Assembly: GCA_964511965.1 (NCBI GenBank)
Contig: CAZEGF010000022.1
Span: 62,001 to 126,000 of the forward strand
Direction of reading: 5' to 3'
Origin: JAUSNA01 sp964511965
Lineage (GTDB): Bacteria > Patescibacteriota > Microgenomatia > Levybacterales > GWA1-39-11
Length of the DNA stretch: 64,000 nt
Each line of letters opens with the position of its first letter. Within the stretch, counting starts at the first letter, position 1. Position numbers and translations under genes: made by a program. Below the pieces are notes generated by a model, which had not been told where the DNA came from, searched no databases, and worked only from the letters and a program-made list of their open reading frames with translations. Shown here one piece after another: positions 32,720-41,232 of this stretch.

Positions 32720-33379
32720 ATGTACATACTCATTTACATTCTTGGAATATTTATATCATTATTTATATTATATGCGGTTTCGCGTCATGATTTTGTATTA
32801 CTTCGTCAAAGTATTTCATTACGGCAAGTTTTTGATAATGTTTTTGTCAGTCTTTTTGTTTCATTCATTGCTGCAAGAAGTGCGTTTGCAGTATATAATC
32901 AATCTTTACAAATTTTAAATCCACTCAGATTTTTTTACCTTACTAAATATTGGGGAGTAGTGCCATACATTGGATTTGCCGGAATGATTTTTTCCTTACT
33001 TCTTCTTTTTAGAAAAAAAAAGAATAAATTAAGGATTCTGGATATATATTTAATTTCATTTTCTCCAATAATGCTAATTGATATATTACTTAAAAGTAAT
33101 AATGGAATACTTCTAATAATAAAGCTCGTTTCAGTTATAGTACTTCTTGGATTTTATGGATGGTTTGTAAAAATTCATAATAAGTATTCGACGAAAGATG
33201 GGTTTATTACATTTCTTGCATTAATAACTTACTCTTTGGTAAATTTAGCTTTTTCATTTGCAACTTTTGGAATTTTTTCACAGAGGTTCCTATGGTTTAA
33301 CGCAGTTTTACTAATAGTAACAATAGCTTCATCAATTTTGCTGTTTTTGGTGCAAAAAGATACCTTTAACAAACAATAA
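32720..33379 (+). CDS. Lgt-like integral membrane protein, catalytic motif lost
   Basis: A 219-residue protein with about six or seven helices. The order of segments follows prolipoprotein diacylglyceryl transferase: a first helix pair, then FIAARSAFAVYN (compare GARLGYVLFYN), then NPLRFFYL, YIGFAGMIFSLLLLFRKKK and LDIYLISFSPIML. The HGG catalytic motif is replaced by IGFAG. The ATG is one base after the MFS stop, and the gene ends 1 nt before rluD. Assignment is inference. Confidence 0.5.
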   Translation: MYILIYILGIFISLFILYAVSRHDFVLLRQSISLRQVFDNVFVSLFVSFIAARSAFAVYNQSLQILNPLRFFYLTKYWGVVPYIGFAGMIFSLLLLFRKKKNKLRILDIYLISFSPIMLIDILLKSNNGILLIIKLVSVIVLLGFYGWFVKIHNKYSTKDGFITFLALITYSLVNLAFSFATFGIFSQRFLWFNAVLLIVTIASSILLFLVQKDTFNKQ

Positions 33380-33380
33380 C

Positions 33381-34115
33381 ATGAGGTTAAAAATTCCACA
33401 GATACTTTTTCAGGATGATAACTTTATTGTAATTAATAAGCCTGCCGGAATGATCGTCAATAAAGCAGACACGGCTAAAAATGAATTCACAGTACAAGAC
33501 TGGATACAAAAAAATTCTCAATTTTCAAATCTCAATTCTCAAGACGATTCTGAGTTTTCCAAGCGGGGTGGTATCGTTCATAGACTGGACAAAGATACAA
33601 GTGGTGTGTTGCTAGTTGCTCTTAATGAAAAAAGTTTTAGTGATCTTCAAAAACAGTTTAAGGAAAGATCAGTAAAAAAAGAGTATATTGCTCTTGTTCA
33701 TGGGAAACTGGTCTCAGAAGGTGAGATAAATGTGCCAATTGGTAGATTGCCTTGGAATAGAATGAGGTTTGGTGTGATACCACAAGGAAGGGAATCGTAT
33801 ACAAAATTTAAAACAGTTGCACACAAAAAACTAATTGACTATAAAACTATTCAAGAGTTGAGTCTTGTTGAGGTGTATCCTCAGACTGGAAGAACTCATC
33901 AAATAAGGGTACATATGCAATATGCAGGTAATCCAATCTTTGCAGATAGTCTGTATGCAGGACGCAAAACTTTTGCACATGATAGGAAATATTTATCACG
34001 TCATTTCCTTCATGCTTCAAAGATATCTTTTATAAGTCCCACAAATGGGAAAAAAATTACGTTTAGCGCTCCATTGACCGCTGAATTAGTTGATTTTTTA
34101 GGCCAACTCACCTAA
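33381..34115 (+). CDS. RluA/RluD-family pseudouridine synthase
   Basis: A 244-residue enzyme converting uridine to pseudouridine in rRNA or tRNA. It has the catalytic HRLDKDTSGV (Asp is the nucleophile), VKKEYIALVHG and QTGRTHQIRVHM. It has no S4 domain at the N-terminus, so it is closer to the short RluA type. It starts one base after the Lgt-like gene stop. Confidence 0.9.
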   Translation: MRLKIPQILFQDDNFIVINKPAGMIVNKADTAKNEFTVQDWIQKNSQFSNLNSQDDSEFSKRGGIVHRLDKDTSGVLLVALNEKSFSDLQKQFKERSVKKEYIALVHGKLVSEGEINVPIGRLPWNRMRFGVIPQGRESYTKFKTVAHKKLIDYKTIQELSLVEVYPQTGRTHQIRVHMQYAGNPIFADSLYAGRKTFAHDRKYLSRHFLHASKISFISPTNGKKITFSAPLTAELVDFLGQLT

Positions 34116-34125
34116 ACTGATTTCT

Positions 34126-35829
34126 ATGCATGCATCCTTCATAAACGAGTTAATTATCCTTGTGGTTGCCGCATTTATCGGTGGATTCGTAGCCAGAACC
34201 ATAAAATTGCCTCCGGTTGTCGGATATCTAGTAAGCGGTATTCTTTTTGGAGTTGTCGGTAAAAATTTTATACCGTCCTATGAAAGTTTGTTTTCGCTAT
34301 CGCAGATTGGGGTTTCTTTACTCCTTTTTACATTAGGTTTCGAAGTTTCATTTACAACTTTGACACGAATCAGTAAAAAAATAATTCTTGCATCAGTACT
34401 TCAAATAGTACTAACAAGCATTCTTATTTTACCGGTTTTGCTATTGTTCCATTTCAGTTTTCAGATTGCCGTTCTTTTTTCTGTGCTTTTTTCTTTCTCC
34501 TCAACTGCTGTAATTCTCAAAATTTTAGAGGAAAAGGGCATGGTGTCAAATTTCCCCGGGAATAATGTTTTTATTATTCTTCTTATTCAAGATCTTTTCA
34601 TTGTACCTGTTATATTTCTCATACCGTTATTGTTCAATCCCCATTTTAGATTTCCGGAAACATTTATTACGTTTTTAATTACATCAATAAAACCGCTTAT
34701 CGCTTTTATTGCAATGTATATAGTAAGTAGGGTATTTCTTTCTAAATTATTTCATCTACTATTCAGATATCCACAACAAGAATTAACAATTTTAGCAACA
34801 ATTTTTACATCAGTTGTATCTGTTGGAATTCTAACGTATGCAGGTTTGCCACAAACTATAGCGGCATTTTTTGCAGGTGTACTTATTTCAGAGGAGGGTA
34901 AAAACTTGGCCCCCTTATCTTCCATAAAACCTCTTAGAGATATACTTTTAGTTTTATTTTTCGTCATGATTGGAATGCTTGTTAATGGAGTAACGCTTAT
35001 TTCCTCACTTCCTGTAATAGTTGTTACAACGATTTTGCTTTTGACAATTAAATTTTTTGTTACTTTTTTTATACTTAGATTTTTTAAATTTTTACCAAGT
35101 GCAAATATTTTTATTTCTTCAAACCTTAGTAATATCGGAGAGTTTGCTGTAGTGGTGGCACAAATTGCATTCGTTTCGCATTTTATAACAGCAGACAATT
35201 ACGAAAATTTACTTGCTATATTTATTGTTTCCCTCATTTTGATACCGGTGGTAAATTGGACAACAAAAACAATTTTTGAAAAATATAAACATACAAAATT
35301 TGTAAAAAGATTTATGGGAGACTCACATTATTATATGAGGTCAACATTTGAAAAAATCGAAAATCACGTTATTATCCTTGGACATGGAAGGGTGGGAGGA
35401 GAAGTAAGAAACCTACTTGATATGGGTGAGATTGAATATGTCGTTGTAGATTTTGACAGGAGAATAATTGATGCTCTTTCGAAAAACATGAAAAATGGTC
35501 TATATGGAGATCCTACTGACGTTGATGTTTTGAAAAGTGCCGGGATAAAAAATGCAAAGATATTGGTTGTTGCATTGCCTGACAGTTATTCTCAAAAAGT
35601 AATTATTAAAACTGCACTTCATCTCAACCCAAAGTTAATTGTATTGTGCCGCTCACACGTTGATGAAGATAAATATGAATTAGTCAATTTAGGAGTTAAT
35701 ACGATTGTTATTCCTGAATTTGAAGCTGGCCTAAGAATAGGGAAGAAGGTTCTCGAGCTTCTTGGTTTTTCTGAAAAAAATACTATTGAAATGCTAAGAC
35801 GCCTCCGTAAATTTCATTTTGTACACTAA
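34126..35829 (+). CDS. CPA2-family cation:proton antiporter with RCK domain
   Basis: A 567-residue KefB/RosB-like protein. About 12 membrane helices (residues 5-385) are followed by a cytosolic TrkA-N (RCK) domain starting HVIILGHGRVGGEV, a nucleotide-binding glycine motif. It probably exchanges K+ or Na+ for H+ under nucleotide control. It follows rluD by 10 nt. Confidence 0.88.
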   Translation: MHASFINELIILVVAAFIGGFVARTIKLPPVVGYLVSGILFGVVGKNFIPSYESLFSLSQIGVSLLLFTLGFEVSFTTLTRISKKIILASVLQIVLTSILILPVLLLFHFSFQIAVLFSVLFSFSSTAVILKILEEKGMVSNFPGNNVFIILLIQDLFIVPVIFLIPLLFNPHFRFPETFITFLITSIKPLIAFIAMYIVSRVFLSKLFHLLFRYPQQELTILATIFTSVVSVGILTYAGLPQTIAAFFAGVLISEEGKNLAPLSSIKPLRDILLVLFFVMIGMLVNGVTLISSLPVIVVTTILLLTIKFFVTFFILRFFKFLPSANIFISSNLSNIGEFAVVVAQIAFVSHFITADNYENLLAIFIVSLILIPVVNWTTKTIFEKYKHTKFVKRFMGDSHYYMRSTFEKIENHVIILGHGRVGGEVRNLLDMGEIEYVVVDFDRRIIDALSKNMKNGLYGDPTDVDVLKSAGIKNAKILVVALPDSYSQKVIIKTALHLNPKLIVLCRSHVDEDKYELVNLGVNTIVIPEFEAGLRIGKKVLELLGFSEKNTIEMLRRLRKFHFVH

Positions 35830-35847
35830 CTATGCTTCAAGACCATT

Positions 35848-36657
35848 ATGAAAAATAATAATATAGTTAGTTTTTTTTACTTAAAAATTTTTATACTAGT
35901 TGTATTTTTAATGATTATAGGGTCTCTTTTTATAAGGATTACAAATGAGATCATTTCTTCATCATTTAAAAATAATTCCTTTTCAGTTCTTATTGTAGCT
36001 AGAGATTCTAAATTGATATATGTTGATAAAGCTAGCAAATCCGCACTTTTTCTTGCAATAGGGGACATCAGGAGCTTTGTAAAAGGGAAGGGTCCCATTG
36101 AGGCTTCCTTAGCTCTTGGTATACCTATTAATGGAATGATAATTGATGAAAAATCTCCAACAAACCTAAAAGAATTTAGCTCATACTCAAATATTTCAAG
36201 ATTAATATTTAACGACAGAATCGTTTTTAAAAATCTTGATAAATATGATGTATATAAATTAGCAAGCGCTGTGAGAGGATCGGTTACCGATAATACACAC
36301 GAAATTAGGCTTAATATATTCAATCAAGATCAGATGAAAGAGAAAGTAGGGGACCTTTTCAAAGACTCGATAATAAACAACATGGATTATACAGTTGAAG
36401 TTGACAATGCTACATCTATCGATGGGTTAGGAACAGAATTTGCAGGAATACTTAATAGATTGGGGTACAATGTTATTGCTGTTCGAACAAGCACCAAGAG
36501 TTCAAACTCATTCGTAGCATATTCGGGTAAGAAAGATATCTATATAAATTCTCTCATTCAATTTACCGGTTTTGAATATAGGCAAGAGAAAGTTTCACAA
36601 GCTGCTGATATTACGGTTTTTTTAGGTGACGATTTGGATTCGATGCTAAGTTTTTGA
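35848..36657 (+). CDS. LytR_C-domain membrane protein
   Basis: A 269-residue protein. One N-terminal membrane helix (about 10-33) is followed by an extracytoplasmic region that looks like an LCP-type alpha/beta fold. The C-terminal domain (TVEVDNATSIDGLGTEFAGI ... GYNVIAV) matches LytR_C. The LCP catalytic Arg/Asp pattern is not obvious, so it may be a non-enzymatic relative. It ends with TGA. Confidence 0.68.
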   Translation: MKNNNIVSFFYLKIFILVVFLMIIGSLFIRITNEIISSSFKNNSFSVLIVARDSKLIYVDKASKSALFLAIGDIRSFVKGKGPIEASLALGIPINGMIIDEKSPTNLKEFSSYSNISRLIFNDRIVFKNLDKYDVYKLASAVRGSVTDNTHEIRLNIFNQDQMKEKVGDLFKDSIINNMDYTVEVDNATSIDGLGTEFAGILNRLGYNVIAVRTSTKSSNSFVAYSGKKDIYINSLIQFTGFEYRQEKVSQAADITVFLGDDLDSMLSF

Positions 36658-36669
36658 TATATTAAACGT

Positions 36670-36816
36670 ATGTTTATTACTGCAATTATACTAATGCTTA
36701 TAGTTTCTTTTCTAATGGCTTTATTTTCCTTAAGAAAGGAACTGAAAAAACCTAAAGAAGTACATAGTGTTCACAAAGAGCTAATGCACGGAAAAGAGCT
36801 TTATGTTAAGGATTAA
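36670..36816 (+). CDS. Small single-span membrane protein (48 aa)
   Basis: The first 20 residues (FITAIILMLIVSFLMALFSL) form a helix, followed by a basic tail with two histidines. TATATT is exactly 6 nt before the ATG, fitting the leaderless pattern. It ends one base before the convergent TPR gene. No family is recognised. Confidence 0.55.
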   Translation: MFITAIILMLIVSFLMALFSLRKELKKPKEVHSVHKELMHGKELYVKD

Positions 36817-37428
36817 TTAAGAAAAAGAAGACTGATTAATATATTTCTTTGCCCGTTTTGTTTCTTTGATAAAAATAGTAACGTTTTTATCGTCAACTCC
36901 TTTTATGCAAGCCTGATATTCATTTCCACCTTTCATAAAACCAATAAGTCTAATACCAACACTATCTGGCAACATACCAATAAATGTTTTATCGGACGTG
37001 AGGGCAAAAATTTTAGATCTTTTAATAATTAAATTTATATCATCACCATGCTGAAGACTCATGAGAGTTTTTTTATCGGCAACATTGGTTAAATCAACAG
37101 TTTTTGTTTTTCCCGCCTCTTGAATAAAAACATTATCCATGTGATTGATATGTGGCAATGAAGAAACTCCATTTTTTTGTTGTGATAGCGCTAAGAGTTT
37201 TTTTAAATTCTTGGTTGCGATTGGATTTGTGCTGTCCAAATCAATAATTGCGTTATAAGTTTCTTTTGCCTCCGAGAATTTGCCGGACTGCATATATGCG
37301 TATGCAAGTCTCTTTAATGAGTCTATATCCTTGGGATTTTCGGTCAAAAGCTCTTGATTAATAAGAATTGCTTCTTCCCAATTGTTGTCCAGGGCTAATT
37401 TTATTGCGTTATCTTTGAGGGTTGGCAT
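36817..37428 (-). CDS. TPR-containing protein
   Basis: A 203-residue protein. Two or more tetratricopeptide repeats cover residues about 5-75 (DSLKRLAYAYMQSGKFSEAKETYNAII). A beta-rich domain resembling a small barrel follows (about 90-195). The start at 37428 is inferred: TTGACA, 17 nt and TACAAT precede it, and the -10 box overlaps the upstream in-frame ATG at 37449, ruling that out for this promoter. Its partner is unknown. Confidence 0.65.
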   Translation of the reverse strand: MPTLKDNAIKLALDNNWEEAILINQELLTENPKDIDSLKRLAYAYMQSGKFSEAKETYNAIIDLDSTNPIATKNLKKLLALSQQKNGVSSLPHINHMDNVFIQEAGKTKTVDLTNVADKKTLMSLQHGDDINLIIKRSKIFALTSDKTFIGMLPDSVGIRLIGFMKGGNEYQACIKGVDDKNVTIFIKETKRAKKYINQSSFS

Positions 37429-37487
37429 CTGAATTTTTGATTGTCCCATTGTAGATAAATTAAAAAAAATTGTCAAGAAAATAAAAA

Positions 37488-37600
37488 GAGTAATTAGTAA
37501 CTAGTAAATAGTAAATAGTTAATTTGAGCGTTTTATTGTATACTATCATCTGTTCAGTTCTTAGCTAATCACTATTTACTAATCACTATTTACTATCTTT
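37488..37600. repeat. Inverted word tract upstream of yebC
   Basis: AGTAACTAGTAAATAGTAAA words (about 37494-37515) face complementary CTATTTACTAATCACTATTT words (37569-37594). The arms flank a loop with TATACT near 37540. The whole gap can fold as a long hairpin with the likely yebC promoter in its loop. Confidence 0.65.
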
Positions 37601-38332
37601 ATGTCGGGTCATTCAAAGTGGGATACAATTAAGCGCCAAAAAGGTGCAAATGATGCCAAGCGAGGCCAACTTTTTACGAAGCTTGCTAATGCTATAACTA
37701 TTGCAGTAAAGCAGGGTGGAGGCAACACTGATCCTGCATTTAATGCAACTTTAAGGTTTGCTATCGATAAAGCAAAGGGGGCAAATATGCCTAAAGATAG
37801 CATTGAACGAGCTGTTGTTAAGGGTAGTGGTGGTGCAGGTGGAGTAGAGTTATTTGAAGTATTGTATGAAGGATTTGCACAAGGTGGAGTGGGATTACTG
37901 GTTGAAGCGGTAACTGATAAAAAACAAAGAACTGTTGCTGAAGTAAAAAATGTAATAGAAAAAAATGGTGGAACTATGGCAGGACAGGGTGCTGTAAGTT
38001 ACTTATTCCAAAAATCCGGAGAAATAATCGTTTCGAAGTCAGGAAAATCTTCAGATGATATTTTATCAATAGCATTAGACAATAATATAGCAGATATCGA
38101 AGAGGAAGAGGAGGTTGCTATTCTTTATTGTGAACCACAAGCATTATCAACGGTTCGCGCAGCGATAGAGTCAAGTGGTCTTTCTGTTGTGGAGGCATCA
38201 TTAGTTTATAAACCCGTATCGAAAATGAAAGTTTCGTCTGAAATAGAGGAAAAAGTAGTACAATTAATCGAGAAAATTGAAGAATTAGACGATGTTCAGA
38301 AAGTATATACAAATTTGGAATACAGTATGTAG
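37601..38332 (+). CDS. YebC/PmpR/TACO1 family protein
   Basis: A 243-residue protein with the strongly conserved start MSGHSKWDTIKRQKGANDAK and the NATLRFAIDKAKGANMPKDS segment. Members act in transcriptional regulation or relieve ribosome stalling at polyproline. It is next to ruvC, as in many bacteria where yebC precedes ruvC. Confidence 0.94.
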   Translation: MSGHSKWDTIKRQKGANDAKRGQLFTKLANAITIAVKQGGGNTDPAFNATLRFAIDKAKGANMPKDSIERAVVKGSGGAGGVELFEVLYEGFAQGGVGLLVEAVTDKKQRTVAEVKNVIEKNGGTMAGQGAVSYLFQKSGEIIVSKSGKSSDDILSIALDNNIADIEEEEEVAILYCEPQALSTVRAAIESSGLSVVEASLVYKPVSKMKVSSEIEEKVVQLIEKIEELDDVQKVYTNLEYSM

Positions 38333-38402
38333 TTTATAGTAGATAGTTTATAGATATGAAATCAATTTCTATAAACTATAAACTACTGACTATTAAACTA
38401 AT
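38333..38402. repeat. Inverted word tract between yebC and ruvC
   Basis: TAGTTTATAGA near 38346-38356 is the perfect complement of TCTATAAACTA near 38369-38379. Further TTTATAG and CTATAAAC copies extend the pairing. Confidence 0.7.
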
Positions 38403-38404
38403 CT

Positions 38405-38917
38405 ATGATTATCTTCGGAATAGATCCCGGTACGAATAGAACAGGGTGGGGTGTAATTACTAAAAAAGCCCGCAAGAATGAGGAACTGCACATTCAATAT
38501 GTTGGACATGGGTGTATTGTTACCGAGAAAATCAATACAATGCCTGAAAGACTTCTATTACTTCACACTAATCTTAATGAATTAGTAAAAAAACACAAAC
38601 CAAATTGTCTAATTGTTGAGAATATATTTTTTGGAAGGAACGTAAAAACTGCAATTTCAGTAAGTCAAGCTAGGGGAGTAATAATGCTTACTGCAGCGCT
38701 ATTTGATCTTCCTGTATTTGAATATACCCCTAGTACCGTTAAACTGAGCTTAACCGGGAGTGGTAAAACGGAGAAGAAAGGAGTGCAAGAGACGGTTAGA
38801 ACGATTTTAAATCTTGATGAAACCAAGTTAGCATTTAATGGAAAAAAAAGTAAGGATTTTGATGATAGCGCAGATGCACTCGCAATAGCTCTTCACCATG
38901 CAATGAAAATAGTTTAG
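38405..38917 (+). CDS. ruvC: Holliday junction endonuclease RuvC
   Basis: A 170-residue junction resolvase. The acidic active site is represented by GIDPG (D7), VENIF (Glu), and DDSADALAIALHH near the C-terminus. It cuts junctions moved by RuvAB; those genes are not in the window. It follows yebC and is 2 nt before the next membrane protein gene. Confidence 0.95.
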   Translation: MIIFGIDPGTNRTGWGVITKKARKNEELHIQYVGHGCIVTEKINTMPERLLLLHTNLNELVKKHKPNCLIVENIFFGRNVKTAISVSQARGVIMLTAALFDLPVFEYTPSTVKLSLTGSGKTEKKGVQETVRTILNLDETKLAFNGKKSKDFDDSADALAIALHHAMKIV

Positions 38918-38919
38918 AT

Positions 38920-39717
38920 ATGAATACACTTCTCAAGCTAGTAAGCCTTAATAAGCGTCAAAAATTCGTTATTGCAGTACTTTTACTTTCCTCCGGTGTT
39001 TTTATGAGCGAATACTTTAGTGGTGCAAAACTTCTTATTGCGTCACTTTGCATAGCAATAGCAACAGTTTTATTACTGCTATTTATACTTAGAAAAGATA
39101 TAAAAGGAACATTTGTAGCACCTACGTTGGTTCTTCCATTTTTCTATACAATTGCATTCCCTTTTTTCTACACGCTGGTTCCTACGAGATTAATAAGTAG
39201 ACTAATTATTACTGTGATTTATGCTTTTGGTCTTTATTCCTTGTTTTTAACTCAAAATATTTTTGCTGTATCAGGAATAAGGACGATAAATCTATTAAGA
39301 AGTGCTCGCATTGTAGCATTTATTATCACATTACTTGTATTTTATTTCTTAGTTAATTTCATTTTTTCCCTAAGATTACCGGTTCTTATAACACCTCTTG
39401 TGATTTTTCCGTTGTCTTTTCTTATGAACATACAATCATTATGGACTTACAGTCTTGATACGTCGCAAGTCAAAGCTATATCCCTTTTTTCTGTTGCTAT
39501 TGCTATATCGATTCTTCAACTTTCTTACGTTTTAGTTCTATGGCCAGTAAATGCATCCATATACTCATTATTTTTAACGGGAATTTTCTATACATATTCC
39601 GGACTTTGTCATGCGTGGCTTGAAAGGCGGCTATTTAAAGGAATATTGTGGGAATATGTTTGGGTAGGTTTTATATCCGTACTTTTCCTGGTTATCTTCT
39701 CCAAATGGGGTGTATAG
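38920..39717 (+). CDS. Hypothetical polytopic membrane protein (265 aa)
   Basis: Eight predicted helices with short loops and no conserved charged motif that I recognise. It starts 2 nt after the ruvC stop, suggesting co-translation. Function unknown. After its stop the coding density falls to near zero for 1.2 kb. Confidence 0.65.
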   Translation: MNTLLKLVSLNKRQKFVIAVLLLSSGVFMSEYFSGAKLLIASLCIAIATVLLLLFILRKDIKGTFVAPTLVLPFFYTIAFPFFYTLVPTRLISRLIITVIYAFGLYSLFLTQNIFAVSGIRTINLLRSARIVAFIITLLVFYFLVNFIFSLRLPVLITPLVIFPLSFLMNIQSLWTYSLDTSQVKAISLFSVAIAISILQLSYVLVLWPVNASIYSLFLTGIFYTYSGLCHAWLERRLFKGILWEYVWVGFISVLFLVIFSKWGV

Positions 39718-40910
39718 TGCTCAAATTTGAGGCTATTTGAAGCTAATTTTACAATCTAGTATCCTATAGTTTTTTCTAGTCATGTTCTTAACTAGCCGTA
39801 TTACTACAATTTGTCTTCTTTTACTTGTAACTCGTGATTAATATATTCTGATTTAATTATAAAAGTAGTGTGCAAATGAAGTAGTGGAGTGCCAAAAATA
39901 GGTTCAAATGATACAGTTAGATATAGTAGTGTAGTGTCCTATAATAATTTCATATTAACCTATAGTACCGACATATCAGTAGGTTGTTTTATTATAATTT
40001 GAATATATGCAAAAACCGTGAGAACTTAGCATTATTAGACTCAAATGTTTGTTTACAGTAGTAGAACAACTACCATGTGTTGATCTATCATCTCCTTCTT
40101 CAACAAGCTAAACAAAAGTTATAATAAAACGTGCACATTTAGCCACAAAAAGCGTAGTTTTTATTGATTTATCAATATAAATTGCGACATGAATTTGAGG
40201 CTAGACCCATCTGTTTCACGGAAAATGTGGACAACTTTTCACGGTTTTGAGGCTATAAAAAAGAGTTTAGCCTCAACGATGGAGGAGAAGATACGAAAAA
40301 AAATCGAAAATAAGCCTCATTTTGAGGCTAAATCCTCCCAAAAATGACTTCAATCGAAGCTACACGCGCCAATTATGAGGTATGAGGAATGCTGAATACC
40401 CCGAAAGTAGTGATTTTTGAAGCTAAATAAAAGCAAACGGTTTTTTGCAATTATTGACGTATCGAAGAAATTGAGGCTACGCAAACTGCTCCGTTGATAT
40501 GCCCAGGGTGTGGCTATGCATTATGTCGCACAATAATACTTTTACGACATAGTAATCACATTTGAGGCTAAGCCATATTTTTGCCTTTATGGTCTTTGCA
40601 TATATAAATTCGCATTGCATTTTATATACCGGAGAAATTCGCTCTTACAGTGTTTCATACGCTCTTTTACACGGGTTGATCTCTGTCTTTACACTACTCT
40701 ACTATAGGATGTTGCTAGAGTATTCTAAAATAATGAAAACTTATGGTTTTACTATCAACTAAAATCTATTAACTAATAACTATTATATTGAGAGGACCAT
40801 ATAGTGCTCTCATATATTTCAGGGGCCTTAAATCGCATCCTGGAAGGGCTAGCGTGAGGCTAAATATTTAGCGAAGAAACGGGATAAATGCAGGATGGAA
40901 TCCTTGGTAG
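39718..40910. other. 1.2-kb gene-poor region with TTTGAGGCTA repeats
   Basis: No supportable gene is found here. Exact copies of TTTGAGGCTA lie at 39726, 40194, 40246, 40321 and 40561. Near copies in GAGGCTA or AGCCTCA form are at 40268 (minus), 40313 (minus), 40471 and 40854; TTTGAAGCTA variants are at 39736 and 40416. 40313-40329 forms an AGCCTCA/TGAGGCT hairpin. A 14-bp palindrome GCTAAATATTTAGC is at 40859-40872. One DnaA-box-like site, TGTGGACAA, is at 40226-40234. The region resembles an iteron array beside a recombinase gene. Confidence 0.75.
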
Positions 40911-41135
40911 TTAGGCTTTTGGAGTTTGTTTTTCAATTGAATTTTCCATCATATTGTGGGCTTCAGGAAGCACATCTGACGTAGGTGAGGTCTCTGCATT
41001 ATGGGGTGAATCAGAAGAGGGTGGTTCAATCAGAAAGGTATTACCCAGACGCACGCTTTCACCAGCTGTTAATGCAGTAAGAATCTGTCCGCTTGAAATA
41101 GGCTTCAATAATTCAAAGAATCTTCGTAGTTCCAT
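40911..41135 (-). CDS. Small hypothetical protein divergent from the recombinase
   Basis: A 74-residue protein. The N-terminal part (RRFFELLKPISSGQILTAL) looks folded, and a Ser/Pro/Glu-rich disordered tail follows. The start at 41135 is set by a strong promoter, with TATAAT ending 6 nt before it; an upstream GTG would precede the -10 box. It lies head to head with the recombinase gene, 97 nt apart. Its function is unknown; an accessory role in recombination is speculative. Confidence 0.6.
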   Translation of the reverse strand: MELRRFFELLKPISSGQILTALTAGESVRLGNTFLIEPPSSDSPHNAETSPTSDVLPEAHNMMENSIEKQTPKA

Positions 41136-41141
41136 ATCTAG

Positions 41142-41170
41142 ATTATATGTTTTGAACTTAAAATTAGCAA
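41142..41170 (-). promoter_or_regulatory. Leaderless promoter of the 41135 gene
   Basis: On the minus strand: TTGCTA (41170-41165), 17 nt, TATAAT (41147-41142), 6 nt, ATG. Confidence 0.75.
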
Positions 41171-41232
41171 CATCCACGCTATTTGCCTTTATGTCGCATA
41201 ATATATCTAGGTTTTGTCGTATAATAATAACA

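Larger units (their letters stand above)
40521..41226. repeat. TTATGTCGCA-type repeats around the small gene and xer promoter
   Basis: TTATGTCGCACAATA at 40521-40535 recurs as TTATGTCGCATAATA at 41190-41204. A relative, TTGTCGTATAATA, is at about 41215-41226, and an inverted copy (CGACATA) at 40545-40551. TTTGCCTTTATG is also duplicated at 40580-40591 and 41182-41193. The last copies lie in the recombinase promoter. Confidence 0.7.

Noticed and set aside
40201..40260. Chromosomal replication origin
   Set aside because: Only one DnaA-box-like sequence with a mismatch was seen, and dnaA and dnaN are not near. It is left as a test in the array finding.
40562..40762. Open frame of 66 codons with hydrophobic stretches
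   Set aside because: It starts with TTG inside a TTTGAGGCTA repeat, has no SD or good -10 box for any internal ATG, and its end runs through an ACTAATAACT word tract.
41190..41226. dif site for chromosome dimer resolution
   Set aside because: Only the XerC-like half is recognisable; the other half does not match known XerD arms and the word recurs several times nearby.
40954..41232. Longer N-terminus for the recombinase
   Set aside because: It would run through the divergent gene, both promoters and the TATAAT that ends 7 nt before 41233; Xer proteins begin near MSPLDKQINIF-like sequence.
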